DNA from: Xanthomonas hyacinthi
GTDB taxonomy: Bacteria; Pseudomonadota; Gammaproteobacteria; Xanthomonadales; Xanthomonadaceae
NCBI RefSeq assembly: GCF_009769165.1
Contig: NZ_CP043476.1
Span: 1,805,001 to 1,869,000, forward strand
Reading direction: 5' to 3'
DNA: 64,000 nucleotides
Positions 20,186 to 28,733 of this stretch are shown piece after piece. The notes beneath the pieces are model-generated. The model was not told where the DNA came from. It saw nothing but the letters and a program-made list of their open reading frames with translations, and made no database searches. The first letter of the stretch is position 1. Each line of letters opens with the position of its first letter. The position numbers and the translations under genes were made by a program.

Positions 20186-20232
20186 CTCATCCGGCGCTTC
20201 GCGCCACCTTCTCCCGCCGGGAGAAGGATGAG
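20186..20232. repeat. Nested palindromic repeat in the speA/speE intergenic region
   Basis: CTCATCC at 20186-20192 pairs with GGATGAG at 20226-20232, enclosing a perfect hairpin CTTCTCCC/GGGAGAAG at 20209-20227. The sequence CACGAGGCTGCGCCC-ACCCTCATCCGG occurs twice in tandem (about 20103-20132 and 20167-20194), so this is a repeated intergenic element rather than a simple terminator. Confidence 0.65.
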
Positions 20233-20268
20233 TCCGTCTTCTTTCTTGCTTTCCTAGGAATCTCCTGC

Positions 20269-21120
20269 ATGAGCGCCAACGACAACTGGTACATCGAACA
20301 CTTCCAGCCCACCGGCTCGGCCATCGGCTATCGCATCACCGGCAAGCTGGACGAGGTGCAGTCGCCGTTCCAGAAGATCGAGATCTACGACACCACCGAC
20401 TGGGGCAAGCTGATGGTGATCGATGGCGCGGTGATGCTGACCACGCGCGACAACTTCTTCTACCACGAGATGATCAGCCATCCGGCGCTGTTCACCCACG
20501 CCGCGCCCAAGCGCGTGGTGATCATCGGCGGCGGCGACTGCGGCACCCTGCGCGAGGTGCTCAAGCACCCGGGCGTGGAGCGCGCCACCCAGTGCGACAT
20601 CGACGAGCAGGTCACGCGCATGGCCGAGAAGTACTTCCCGGAACTGTGCGACTCCAACGCCGATCCGCGCGCCGAGCTGCTGTTCGACGACGGCATCGCC
20701 TACATGGCCAACTGCCCGGCCGGCAGCGTGGACATCGTCATCGTCGATTCCACCGATCCGGTCGGCCCGGCCGAAGGCCTGTTCAACAAGGCGTTCTACG
20801 CCAGCTGCTGCAAGGCGCTGAAGGACGACGGGATCCTGGTGCAGCAGTCCGAATCGCCGCTGGCGCTGCTGGACCTGATCAAGGAAATGCGCGCCGAGAT
20901 GGGCAAGGCCGGCTTCGCCAGCTTCCACACCGTGCCGTTCCCGCAGCCGTGCTACCCGACCGGCTGGTGGAGCGTGACCCTGGCGCGCAAGCACGGCGGC
21001 TTCGATTTCCGCCAGGCCGACGCGGCGGCCAAGCCGTTCGCCACCCGCTACTACAGCGCGCACCTGCACACCGGCACCCAGCTGCTGCCGCCGTTCGTGG
21101 CCGAGGCGCTGGGCGAGTGA
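20269..21120 (+). CDS. speE: Spermidine synthase
   Basis: Transfers an aminopropyl group from decarboxylated SAM to putrescine. The 283 residues show the family motifs: FQKIEIYDTTDWGKLMVIDG, FFYHEMISHPAL, VVIIGGGDCGTLREVLKH for the nucleotide loop, and VDSTDPVGPAEGLF with the catalytic Asp region. PCYPTGWWSVTLARK is near the end. It is divergent from speA. Standard length and complete. Confidence 0.96.
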   Translation: MSANDNWYIEHFQPTGSAIGYRITGKLDEVQSPFQKIEIYDTTDWGKLMVIDGAVMLTTRDNFFYHEMISHPALFTHAAPKRVVIIGGGDCGTLREVLKHPGVERATQCDIDEQVTRMAEKYFPELCDSNADPRAELLFDDGIAYMANCPAGSVDIVIVDSTDPVGPAEGLFNKAFYASCCKALKDDGILVQQSESPLALLDLIKEMRAEMGKAGFASFHTVPFPQPCYPTGWWSVTLARKHGGFDFRQADAAAKPFATRYYSAHLHTGTQLLPPFVAEALGE

Positions 21121-21205
21121 GCCAGGGGTGGGAGCGCGTCAGCGCGTCCGCCGCCGCAGCCGGCCAGCACCGGCGCCGAGGCCGCCGCGCAGCGCGGCGC
21201 GTGCC

Positions 21206-21607
<402 letters not shown>

Positions 21608-21720
21608 TCAAATGGCCGCGCGCCCCATCGCCGGAATTTTCCGACAGCGCGCCGCGCCCGATCCCGATGGCCCCGAATCGCAGGGTGCCGCAGTCTGGCG
21701 TCACCTGCCGGAGCATCGCC

Positions 21721-21990
21721 ATGATCGACCTCAACCACCTCGACGACCTCGCCCGCCGCCTCAGCGACCTGATGCCGCCAGGCCTGCGCGAATCCCGCGA
21801 CGAACTGCAGAGCACCTTCAAGAGCGCGCTGCAGGCCGGACTGGGCAAGCTCGACCTGGTCACCCGCGAAGAGTTCGACGTGCAGCGCGCGGTACTGCTG
21901 CGCACCCGCGAGAAGCTGGAAGCGCTGGAACGCAGCGTCGCCGCGCTGGAAGCCGCGCGCAGCGGCGACGCGCCGTCCGCGCAAGCCTGA
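21721..21990 (+). CDS. ubiK: UbiK-type accessory factor (BMFP family)
   Basis: An 89-residue protein starting MIDLNHLDDLARRLSDLMPP, with the N-terminal amphipathic helix typical of the family and a C-terminal coiled coil (TREEFDVQRAVLLRTREKLE, then ALERSVAALEA). In E. coli UbiK assists aerobic ubiquinone synthesis as an accessory to the Ubi complex; related BMFP proteins are membrane-fusogenic in vitro. It ends 13 bp before comM and is likely co-transcribed. The ATG at 21721 is preferred over an upstream in-frame ATG at 21667, which precedes family-unlike sequence. Confidence 0.85.
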   Translation: MIDLNHLDDLARRLSDLMPPGLRESRDELQSTFKSALQAGLGKLDLVTREEFDVQRAVLLRTREKLEALERSVAALEAARSGDAPSAQA

Positions 21991-22003
21991 TCCACCCGCC
22001 ACC

Positions 22004-23560
22004 ATGAGCCTGGCGCTGGTGCACAGCCGTGCCCGCGCGGGGGTGCTTGCGCCTCCGGTTCGGGTCGAGGTCCATCTGTCCGGCGGACTGCCGGCGACGC
22101 AGATCGTCGGCCTGCCCGAGGCCGCGGTGCGCGAATCGCGCGATCGCGTGCGCGCCGCCATCCTGTGCGCGCAATACGAGTTCCCGGCGCGGCGCATCAC
22201 CGTCAACCTGGCTCCGGCCGACCTGCCCAAGGAAGGCGGCCGCTTCGACCTGCCGATCGCGCTGGGCATCCTCGCCGCCGCCGGGCAACTCGACCCGCAG
22301 GCGCTGGGCAACTACGAATTCCTCGGCGAGCTGGCCTTGACCGGCGAGCTGCGTGCCGTGGACGGGGTGCTGCCGGCGGCGCTGGCCGCCGCCCAAGCCG
22401 GGCGCACGCTGATCGTGCCGGCCGGCAACGGTCCCGAAGCGGCGCTGGCGCAGCACGTGCAGGCGTTCACCGCGCGCACCCTGCTCGAAGTCTGCGCGCT
22501 GTTGAACGGCACCAAGACCTTGCCCGCCGCCGAAGCCCTGCCGGCCGCGCCCACGCCGTTTCCCGACCTGAGCGACGTGCGCGGGCAGGCGCAGGCGCGG
22601 CGTGCGCTGGAGATCGCGGCGGCCGGTCATCACCACCTGTTGTTGATCGGCAGCCCGGGCTGCGGCAAGACCCTGCTGGCCTCGCGCCTGCCCGGGATCC
22701 TGCCCGAGGCCAGCGAGGCGGAGGCGCTGGAAGCGGCGGCGATCGCCTCGGTCAGCGGCCGCGGCCTGGACCCGGCGCGCTGGCGACAACGCCCCTACCG
22801 ATCCCCGCACCACACCGCCAGCGCGGTGTCGCTGGTCGGCGGCGGCACCCATCCACGCCCGGGCGAAATCTCGCTGGCGCATCGCGGCGTGCTGTTCCTG
22901 GACGAACTGCCGGAGTGGAACCGGCATGCGCTGGAGGTGCTGCGCGAGCCGCTGGAATCGGGCCAGGTCACCGTGTCGCGCGCCGCACGCAGTGTCGATT
23001 TCCCGGCCCGCTTCCAGTTGGTCGCGGCGATGAATCCCTGCCCCTGCGGCTGGGCCGGCGATGCCAGCGGCCGCTGCCGCTGCGGCGACGACGGCATCCG
23101 CCGCTATCGCGCGCGCATCTCCGGCCCCTTGCTGGATCGCATCGACCTGCATGTGGACGTGCCGCGGCTGCCGCCGCAGGCGCTGCGCGCCGATGCCGCG
23201 CCCGGCGAGAGCAGCGCCGCGGTGCGCGCGCGGGTGGAGCAGGCACGGCAACGCCAGCTGGCGCGCGCCGGCTGCCCCAACGGCCAGCTCGGCCACAGCC
23301 AGACCTTGCGCGACTGCCGCCTGCACCCACGCGACGAAGCGCTGCTGGAACGCGCCATCGACCACCTGCGGCTGTCGGCGCGCTCCTTGCACCGCATCCT
23401 GCGCGTGGCGCGCACCATCGCCGACCTGGACGGCAGCGACGCGATCGCCACCGCACACCTGACCGAAGCGATCGGCTACCGGCAGCTGGATCGCGGCGAG
23501 CCGGCGGCGTTGCGGTCGGATCCTTCGTCTCGCCGCCGGCCGTCGAACGATTCGGCATAA
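22004..23560 (+). CDS. comM: ComM/YifB family AAA+ ATPase (Mg-chelatase-like)
   Basis: Hexameric helicase-like ATPase that promotes branch migration during natural transformation. Domains in order in 518 residues: an N-terminal LonC-like ChlI domain (SGGLPATQIVGLPEAAVRES, PADLPKEGGRFDLPIALGIL), the AAA core with Walker A IGSPGCGKTLLASRLPGILP and Walker B GVLFLDELPEWNRHALE, a small Cys zinc-type cluster NPCPCGW...CRCG, and the C-terminal helical lid. Active-site motifs are intact and the length is usual. Confidence 0.95.
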   Translation: MSLALVHSRARAGVLAPPVRVEVHLSGGLPATQIVGLPEAAVRESRDRVRAAILCAQYEFPARRITVNLAPADLPKEGGRFDLPIALGILAAAGQLDPQALGNYEFLGELALTGELRAVDGVLPAALAAAQAGRTLIVPAGNGPEAALAQHVQAFTARTLLEVCALLNGTKTLPAAEALPAAPTPFPDLSDVRGQAQARRALEIAAAGHHHLLLIGSPGCGKTLLASRLPGILPEASEAEALEAAAIASVSGRGLDPARWRQRPYRSPHHTASAVSLVGGGTHPRPGEISLAHRGVLFLDELPEWNRHALEVLREPLESGQVTVSRAARSVDFPARFQLVAAMNPCPCGWAGDASGRCRCGDDGIRRYRARISGPLLDRIDLHVDVPRLPPQALRADAAPGESSAAVRARVEQARQRQLARAGCPNGQLGHSQTLRDCRLHPRDEALLERAIDHLRLSARSLHRILRVARTIADLDGSDAIATAHLTEAIGYRQLDRGEPAALRSDPSSRRRPSNDSA

Positions 23561-23725
23561 GCGTTTTGGTTCGGCTTGCCTGGCTGGACGCGCCGTAACT
23601 GCGCGCCACGTGCATGCGCTGCTCGGCCAGCAACCTCTTCGGAGCAACGCGCGCATGACCTCCGGCTCGGTCCGGCTGACCTTCTCATACAGCGCCGCAC
23701 GCGAGACCGGCAAACGCTCCTTCTT
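23530..23725 (-). pseudogene. Decayed IS3-family transposase (OrfB) remnant
   Basis: Minus-strand translation near 23542-23600 gives QPGKPNQNAYAESFDGRRRD, which closely resembles the GKPxQNAyvESFNGrfRdE motif surrounding the last catalytic Glu of IS3 OrfB integrases. About 70 bp upstream, in another frame, comes LPVSRAALYEKVSR, like the OrfB N-terminal region. The middle is missing and the frame is broken. No terminal inverted repeats were recognised. It lies directly after comM. The rest of 23561-23917 holds no gene. Confidence 0.55.
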
Positions 23726-23917
23726 GCACGCCGCTGCATGCCGCGTGGGCCCGCATCATCAGTTGCACCGCCATGGACCTCAACATACGCTTCGCAACAG
23801 GAGGTCGATGGCGAGATTCCTTGGCGGCGCCGGCCACCTGCGGTGGAGACAGGCTAGAAAATCCCAATGCCATCTGCATGATACGAAACGGCGCGCGCAG
23901 GCCTGGCCGAATCGCGC

Positions 23918-24748
23918 CTACGCCGATCCGGCGCCCTGGGGGGCAGCGAGCACGGCGGCCACGACCGCATGCACCTGTTGCGCCAGCGCCTTGCGCTGCG
24001 TGCCGGGCGCGATCGCGATCGGCGCGTGGAAGGTCACCCGCAACACGGCGCCGGACATGCCCAGAAAGCGCATGGCGTGGGCGCCGGCCTGCATCGCGCC
24101 GTAGAACGCATAGGCGTCGCGCTCGCCGCCGTGCGCCAGGGGCCGGCCGTCGACGGACAGCAGCTCCAGGGTGAACGGCTGCAGCGTCCATGGCCGGGCG
24201 TTGGTGTCGCCGCCCAGGAACAGCGAGAACAGGCTCGACTTGAACGCGGCGACGTGCTCGCCGGAGGAGGTGGTGCCTTCGGCGAACAGCACCACGTCGT
24301 GGTCGGGGCGGATCTGCGCGGCGACGCCCGCCGCCACGTTGGCCGCGTCGATCCGGCGGCGGCTGATGAACAGGGTCTGCGCCAGGGCGCCGAGATGGCG
24401 CATCCCGGGCCAGCGCTCCATGTCGTTCTTGGCGATGAAGCGCGCGCGCAGCAGGCTGCCCAGCACCACGATGTCGAAGTGCGAGATGTGGTTGCCGACG
24501 AACAGGGTGCCGCCGCCGCGGCGCGGGACGCCGACGCGCTCGACGCGGATGCCCATCAACGTGCGCAGGCAGGCGAACCACAACCGCGGCAGCACGAAGG
24601 CGCCGCGTCCGCGGGTGAAGCGCATCAGCAGCCATTGCAGCGGCAGCAGCGGCACGCTGATCAGGACCCATGCGGCGAGCTTGGCGGCCACGCGCAGGGG
24701 GGCGAGGACAGTGCCGGCTGCAAGGCGAGACGAGGCGGCGTGGTTCAT
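23918..24748 (-). CDS. PlsC-like 1-acyl-glycerol-3-phosphate acyltransferase family protein
   Basis: Membrane-associated acyltransferase of 276 residues with a hydrophobic N-terminal anchor (about 15-45). The motif GNHISHFDIVVLGS is the HX4D catalytic pair, and LFAEGTTSSGEHVAAFKSSL is the EGT acceptor-binding motif. Both are hallmarks of the LPLAT family. Such proteins acylate lysophosphatidate, but also ornithine lipids and other acceptors, so the substrate is uncertain. The start MNHAASSRLAAG is chosen; an upstream extension to 25033 is Pro/Arg-rich and unlike the family. Confidence 0.88.
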   Translation of the reverse strand: MNHAASSRLAAGTVLAPLRVAAKLAAWVLISVPLLPLQWLLMRFTRGRGAFVLPRLWFACLRTLMGIRVERVGVPRRGGGTLFVGNHISHFDIVVLGSLLRARFIAKNDMERWPGMRHLGALAQTLFISRRRIDAANVAAGVAAQIRPDHDVVLFAEGTTSSGEHVAAFKSSLFSLFLGGDTNARPWTLQPFTLELLSVDGRPLAHGGERDAYAFYGAMQAGAHAMRFLGMSGAVLRVTFHAPIAIAPGTQRKALAQQVHAVVAAVLAAPQGAGSA

Positions 24749-25057
24749 GGCTAACGAAAGCGGCGGCGGGGGCGGTCGGGTGCGCAGAGAGACGAGCGCC
24801 GGCTTCGGTGCGCGGCCGGCGCCGTCGATGGTAGCCGACGCTGCCGCGCCCGGCACCTGCCGGCAACGCCACGGCGGCATGCCCGCACCTGCAGCGGTGC
24901 CTGGCGCCATGCGCGCTTGAACCGCACACGGCGGCCGCACCGCTAGATCAGGTATTCGCCGATGGGGGCTGGAGGCATTCTTCGCATAGTCCGAGACGCG
25001 GCCTGCGCGCTGTTCGCATCGGCGGCGCTCCATCCCTCCGTCCCCAAGGAGTCGTCC
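24749..25057. other. Intergenic region, nothing recognised
   Basis: This is a divergent region between the acyltransferase and a small exported-protein gene. A plausible AAGGAG ribosome-binding site lies at about 25046-25051 for the gene at 25058. No repeat or RNA gene was seen. Confidence 0.5.
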
Positions 25058-25443
25058 ATGTCTCCCTCGATCAGATTCACGCTGCTTGCCGTCCTCGCCC
25101 TGTCGGCTGCGCAGGCGCAGAAAGCCCCGCCGGGCTGCGGCGTGCTGCCCACCTATGCGCCGAGGCCGCGCGCGACATGGCCTATTGCGTCACGATGCCC
25201 AATCCGATCGGCGCCTGCGGCGCTGGCGCCGTCGATGTGCAGGTGTTCGGCAATAGCGAGCGGCGCCTGCCCCAGGCCGGCCATGGCCAGACCTACTGCG
25301 AGGGCAAGGCGCGGCGCGATCCCGGCGGCGCGGCCGGCACCTATCGGCTGGTGTTCCTGGTCACTGGCGGCGCCAAGAAGTCGATCATCGACAAGCGCTA
25401 TTACTCCGTCGATCACTACGCCGGCTTCTGCACGATTCTCTGA
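25058..25443 (+). pseudogene. Small exported Cys-containing protein, frameshifted
   Basis: An AAGGAG site and ATG start a clean signal peptide, MSPSIRFTLLAVLALSAAQA, in one frame. That frame then degenerates into Pro/Arg-rich sequence. From about 25141 another frame reads HLCAEAARDMAYCVTMPNP and continues with Cys-, Gly- and Tyr-containing sequence to LVFLVTGGAKKSIIDKRYYS and a stop at 25443. A single-base loss between roughly 25130 and 25155 joins them. I do not recognise the family. It may be a broken gene or a sequence error. Confidence 0.55.
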
Positions 25444-25685
25444 GCGGTTGCGTGCAGCGACGCCAGGCAATGCGCCCGGTCCGACCGGGCACGCTGCGGG
25501 TGTGGCGGCATCGGTCGGTCGCAAGCGGCGCTTGCCGCGGGCGCGCGGCACCCTCGTCCCGGCGGCGGCGCTCGGGTAGACTTTGCAGACTTGACGACGC
25601 GCAAGCCGTGTTCCAGCGCCAGCCCCAGTCGTGAGAATCCGCATAGGCCGCCTGCCTGTGTCTCACTACATCCAGGGGGTTTTCC

Positions 25686-27836
25686 ATGTCCGCTTTCCAT
25701 CTTCGCGCCGCTGCCGTGCGTTTGAGCGTGCTGTCGGCCGGCTTGTGCATCGCGCTTCCGGCCGCGGCGCAGCCGGACGCCGCCGACGATCCGACCACGC
25801 TGGATGCGATCAACGTCAAGGCCGAACGCGCGCATTCCTATACGGTCGAACAAACCGCGGCGGCGACGCGCCTGGCGCTGACCCCGCAGCAGACGCCGCA
25901 GTCGGTCAGCATCGTCACCGCGCAGCGGATCGAGGATCAGCACCTGACCTCGGTGCGCGAGGTGCTCGACAACGTCACCGGGGTGTCCTCCAACGCCTAC
26001 GACAGCGAACGCGTGCTGTTCTATGCGCGCGGCTTCCTGGTCGAGAACATGGCCTACGACGGCGTGCCGGTCGCACCGGGGGTCAATTCCGGGTCCGCCG
26101 ATGCCAGCCTGGATACGGCCATCTACGAGCGCATCGAGGTGCTGCGCGGCGCCAGCGGCCTGCTCAGCGGCGCCGGCAGCCCGTCGGCGACGATCAACTT
26201 CGTGCGCAAGCGCGCCGACAGCCGCACGCTGCAGGCCGACGCGTCGCTGAGCGCGGGGTCGTGGGACACCCTGCGCGGCAGCGCCGATGTCGCCGCGCCG
26301 CTGGCGGCCGACGGCAGCGTGCGCGGCCGCCTGGTCGGCGCCTACGAACAGGGCGATTCCTACCTGGACCGCTACAGCAAGAAGAAGACCGTGCTGTACG
26401 GCGTGGTCGATGCCGACCTCGGCGCCACCACCACGCTGAGCGTGGGCTACGACTATCAGAAGAACCGGCCCAAGGGCGTGACCTGGGGCAGCTACCCGGT
26501 GTTCTACGACGATGGCAGCTTCCTGGAGTGGCCGCGCGGCTTCAGCAGCGCCGCGGACTGGACCTACTGGAACACCACCACCGCCACCGCCTTCGCCGAT
26601 CTCAAGCACCCGTTCGGCAATGGCTGGCTGCTGCGGGCAATGGCCAGCCATCGCGCCACTGAAGGCGACATGGCGCTGTTCTACGTCTATGGGTTCCCGA
26701 ACCGCGTCACCGGCGAAACGCTGGATCCGTCCGCCTACCGCAGCCGCGACCGCGGCCGCCAGAACATGCTCGATGTGTATGCGTCCGGGCCGTTCCAGGC
26801 CTGGGGCCGCGAGCACGAGCTGGTGCTGGGCCTGAGCGGTTCGCGCTACACCAAGCGGTCGTGGGTCAACGCCACCGAGGCGCTGGCGCCGGTCGGCGAT
26901 TTCCTGCAGTGGAACGGCGACTATCCGTCTCCGCAGTTCGCGGCCGACGCCGACCAGGCCACCGACATCCGCACCGACCAGCAGGGCGCGTACGCCGCCG
27001 TGCGCCTGTCGCTGGCCGCGCCGTTGACGCTGGTCGCCGGCGCCCGCTACAGCCGCTGGAAGAACGCCACCGACGACCTGTACAGCGGCGTGTTCCGCCA
27101 CGACCACCGCAAGACCGTGCCCTACGCCGGGCTGATCTACGCGATCACCCCGGTGTATTCGGCATTCGTCAGCTACACCGAGATCTTCAACCCGCAGGAC
27201 AATCGCCGCAGCGACGGCAGCTTCCTCGATCCGGTGCTCGGCAGCAGCCGCGAGATCGGCCTCAAGGGCCGCCATCTCGACGGCCGCCTCAATACCGCGC
27301 TGGTGCTGTTCGATACCCGCCAGGACAACGTGGCCGAGGCCGATGTCGGCCAGACCCTGCCCGATGGCCTGACCCAGGCCTACGTCGCGGTGGACGGCAC
27401 CCGCTCGCGCGGCTTCGAGCTGGAAGCGTCGGGCGAGCTGAGCGAAGACTGGAATGCGGCGTTCGGCTGGTCGCATTTCGAACTGGAGGGCGCGGACGGC
27501 GCCGACCTGCGCACCGCGCTGCCGCGCACGCTGGTGCGCCTGTTCACCACCTACCGGCTGCCCGGTGCCTGGAACCGGCTCAGCGTGGGCGGCGGCGTCA
27601 ACTGGCAGTCCGCCAGCCATGCCGCGGTGGACGGACCCAGCGGTCCGCAGCGTGTGGATCAGGCCTCGGTGACCTTGCTCAGCGCGATGGCGCGCTACGC
27701 CTTCACTGCGCAGGCCTCGCTGCAGGTCAATGCGAGCAACCTGCTGGATCGCAAGTATTTCGTGCTCGACGAATACAGCAACCTGTACTACGCCGCCGGG
27801 CGCAATGCGACGCTGAGCTTCAACTACAGGTTCTGA
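25686..27836 (+). CDS. TonB-dependent siderophore receptor (FhuE/FpvA-like)
   Basis: Outer-membrane gated channel of 716 residues. A signal peptide is followed by a TonB-box-like segment (TLDAINVKAE), the plug domain (TPQSVSIVTAQRIEDQ, IEVLRGASGLLSGAGSPSAT) and a 22-strand barrel ending in NATLSFNYRF with the terminal aromatic residue. The TPQSVSVV-type plug start and GxGxPxG-like loop are those of the ferric-siderophore receptor class (FhuE, FpvA, FoxA). No signalling extension or adjacent FecI/FecR pair is present, so regulation is probably by Fur, but no Fur box was confidently seen. The ligand is unknown. Confidence 0.92.
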   Translation: MSAFHLRAAAVRLSVLSAGLCIALPAAAQPDAADDPTTLDAINVKAERAHSYTVEQTAAATRLALTPQQTPQSVSIVTAQRIEDQHLTSVREVLDNVTGVSSNAYDSERVLFYARGFLVENMAYDGVPVAPGVNSGSADASLDTAIYERIEVLRGASGLLSGAGSPSATINFVRKRADSRTLQADASLSAGSWDTLRGSADVAAPLAADGSVRGRLVGAYEQGDSYLDRYSKKKTVLYGVVDADLGATTTLSVGYDYQKNRPKGVTWGSYPVFYDDGSFLEWPRGFSSAADWTYWNTTTATAFADLKHPFGNGWLLRAMASHRATEGDMALFYVYGFPNRVTGETLDPSAYRSRDRGRQNMLDVYASGPFQAWGREHELVLGLSGSRYTKRSWVNATEALAPVGDFLQWNGDYPSPQFAADADQATDIRTDQQGAYAAVRLSLAAPLTLVAGARYSRWKNATDDLYSGVFRHDHRKTVPYAGLIYAITPVYSAFVSYTEIFNPQDNRRSDGSFLDPVLGSSREIGLKGRHLDGRLNTALVLFDTRQDNVAEADVGQTLPDGLTQAYVAVDGTRSRGFELEASGELSEDWNAAFGWSHFELEGADGADLRTALPRTLVRLFTTYRLPGAWNRLSVGGGVNWQSASHAAVDGPSGPQRVDQASVTLLSAMARYAFTAQASLQVNASNLLDRKYFVLDEYSNLYYAAGRNATLSFNYRF

Positions 27837-27924
27837 GCGCCTGCCGCGCGGCGGGGTGTCCGCCGCGCGGCGTGGGCGCGGCCGGCATGGCGTGCCGGTC
27901 GCGCCTGCGCGATGACGGCCGCGC

Positions 27925-28050
27925 CTATTTCGTCAGCGCCAGCAGCGGCACGTAGCCGCCGTAGACCATGCGCTTGCCGTCGAACGGCATCGGGTTCTGC
28001 GCCGGATCCATGCGCGGGTCTTGCATCATCTCTTCTGCATGCCGGCGTCG
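27925..28050 (-). pseudogene. C-terminal remnant of a DUF1428 (YbaA-like) gene
   Basis: The minus strand encodes MMQDPRMDPAQNPMPFDGKR followed by MVYGGYVPLL and a stop. This matches the C-terminal signature of DUF1428 proteins, which usually end with DPRM...MPFDGKRMIxGGF. The upstream two thirds of the roughly 115-residue family are missing and no start is present. The surrounding 27837-28268 interval holds no other gene. It is convergent with the upstream TonB receptor. Confidence 0.55.
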
Positions 28051-28268
28051 CGCAACCGGCCCAGCCAGACGAGACGGCCAAGGCGGCCAGGCGTGCGAAG
28101 CCAGCCAGGCGCTGCTGCCCCGCATTGCATGCGCGTGCGCAAATCTGCCCTGCGTGGCGGGTGCCGCGCCGCGCTGCCTATACTCAAAGGCACCTGCCGC
28201 GCGGCGTACAGCGCGCCGCGTGCCAGGGAGTCCCGGGTTTCGCTTCGCCACCTGTCGGAGTCGCCGTC

Positions 28269-28733
28269 ATGAGCCTGCTCGTCGTCGCGCTGTTGATCGG
28301 GATCGTCGCTGGCCTGCGCGCGATGACTGCGCCGGCCGTGGTCGGCTGGGCCGCCAGCCTGGGTGTGCTGCCGCTGGTCGGCACGCCTTTGGCGTTCCTG
28401 GGCTGGCGCTTCACGCCGTGGATCGTCTCGCTGCTGGCCATCGGCGAACTCGTCACCGACCAGTTGCCGGGCACGCCCAGCCGCAAGGTGCCGCTGCAGT
28501 TCGGCACGCGCATCGCCAGCGGCGGCCTGTGCGGCGCGGCGCTGGGCATGGCCGCCGGGCTGTGGGTGGCAGCCATGGTCGCCGGCGCGCTCGGCGCGGT
28601 GCTTGGCACCTTCGGCGGTGCCGCGGCACGTGCGGCGCTGGCGCAGCGTTTCGGCCGCGACCTGCCGGCCGCGTTGCTCGAGGACGCGGCGGCGATCGCG
28701 CTGGGCGTGCTGGCGATGGCGCTGCTGCGATGA
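28269..28733 (+). CDS. DUF4126 family membrane protein
   Basis: A 154-residue hydrophobic protein with about four membrane segments. GLRAMTAPAVVGWAASLG and IGELVTDQLPGTPSRKVP are conserved features of DUF4126. The family has no established function. Gly/Ala-rich helices (residues about 85-115) suggest tight packing or small-pore character. Its stop overlaps the start of the downstream flavoprotein gene (ATGA), so the two are translationally coupled. Confidence 0.85.
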   Translation: MSLLVVALLIGIVAGLRAMTAPAVVGWAASLGVLPLVGTPLAFLGWRFTPWIVSLLAIGELVTDQLPGTPSRKVPLQFGTRIASGGLCGAALGMAAGLWVAAMVAGALGAVLGTFGGAAARAALAQRFGRDLPAALLEDAAAIALGVLAMALLR

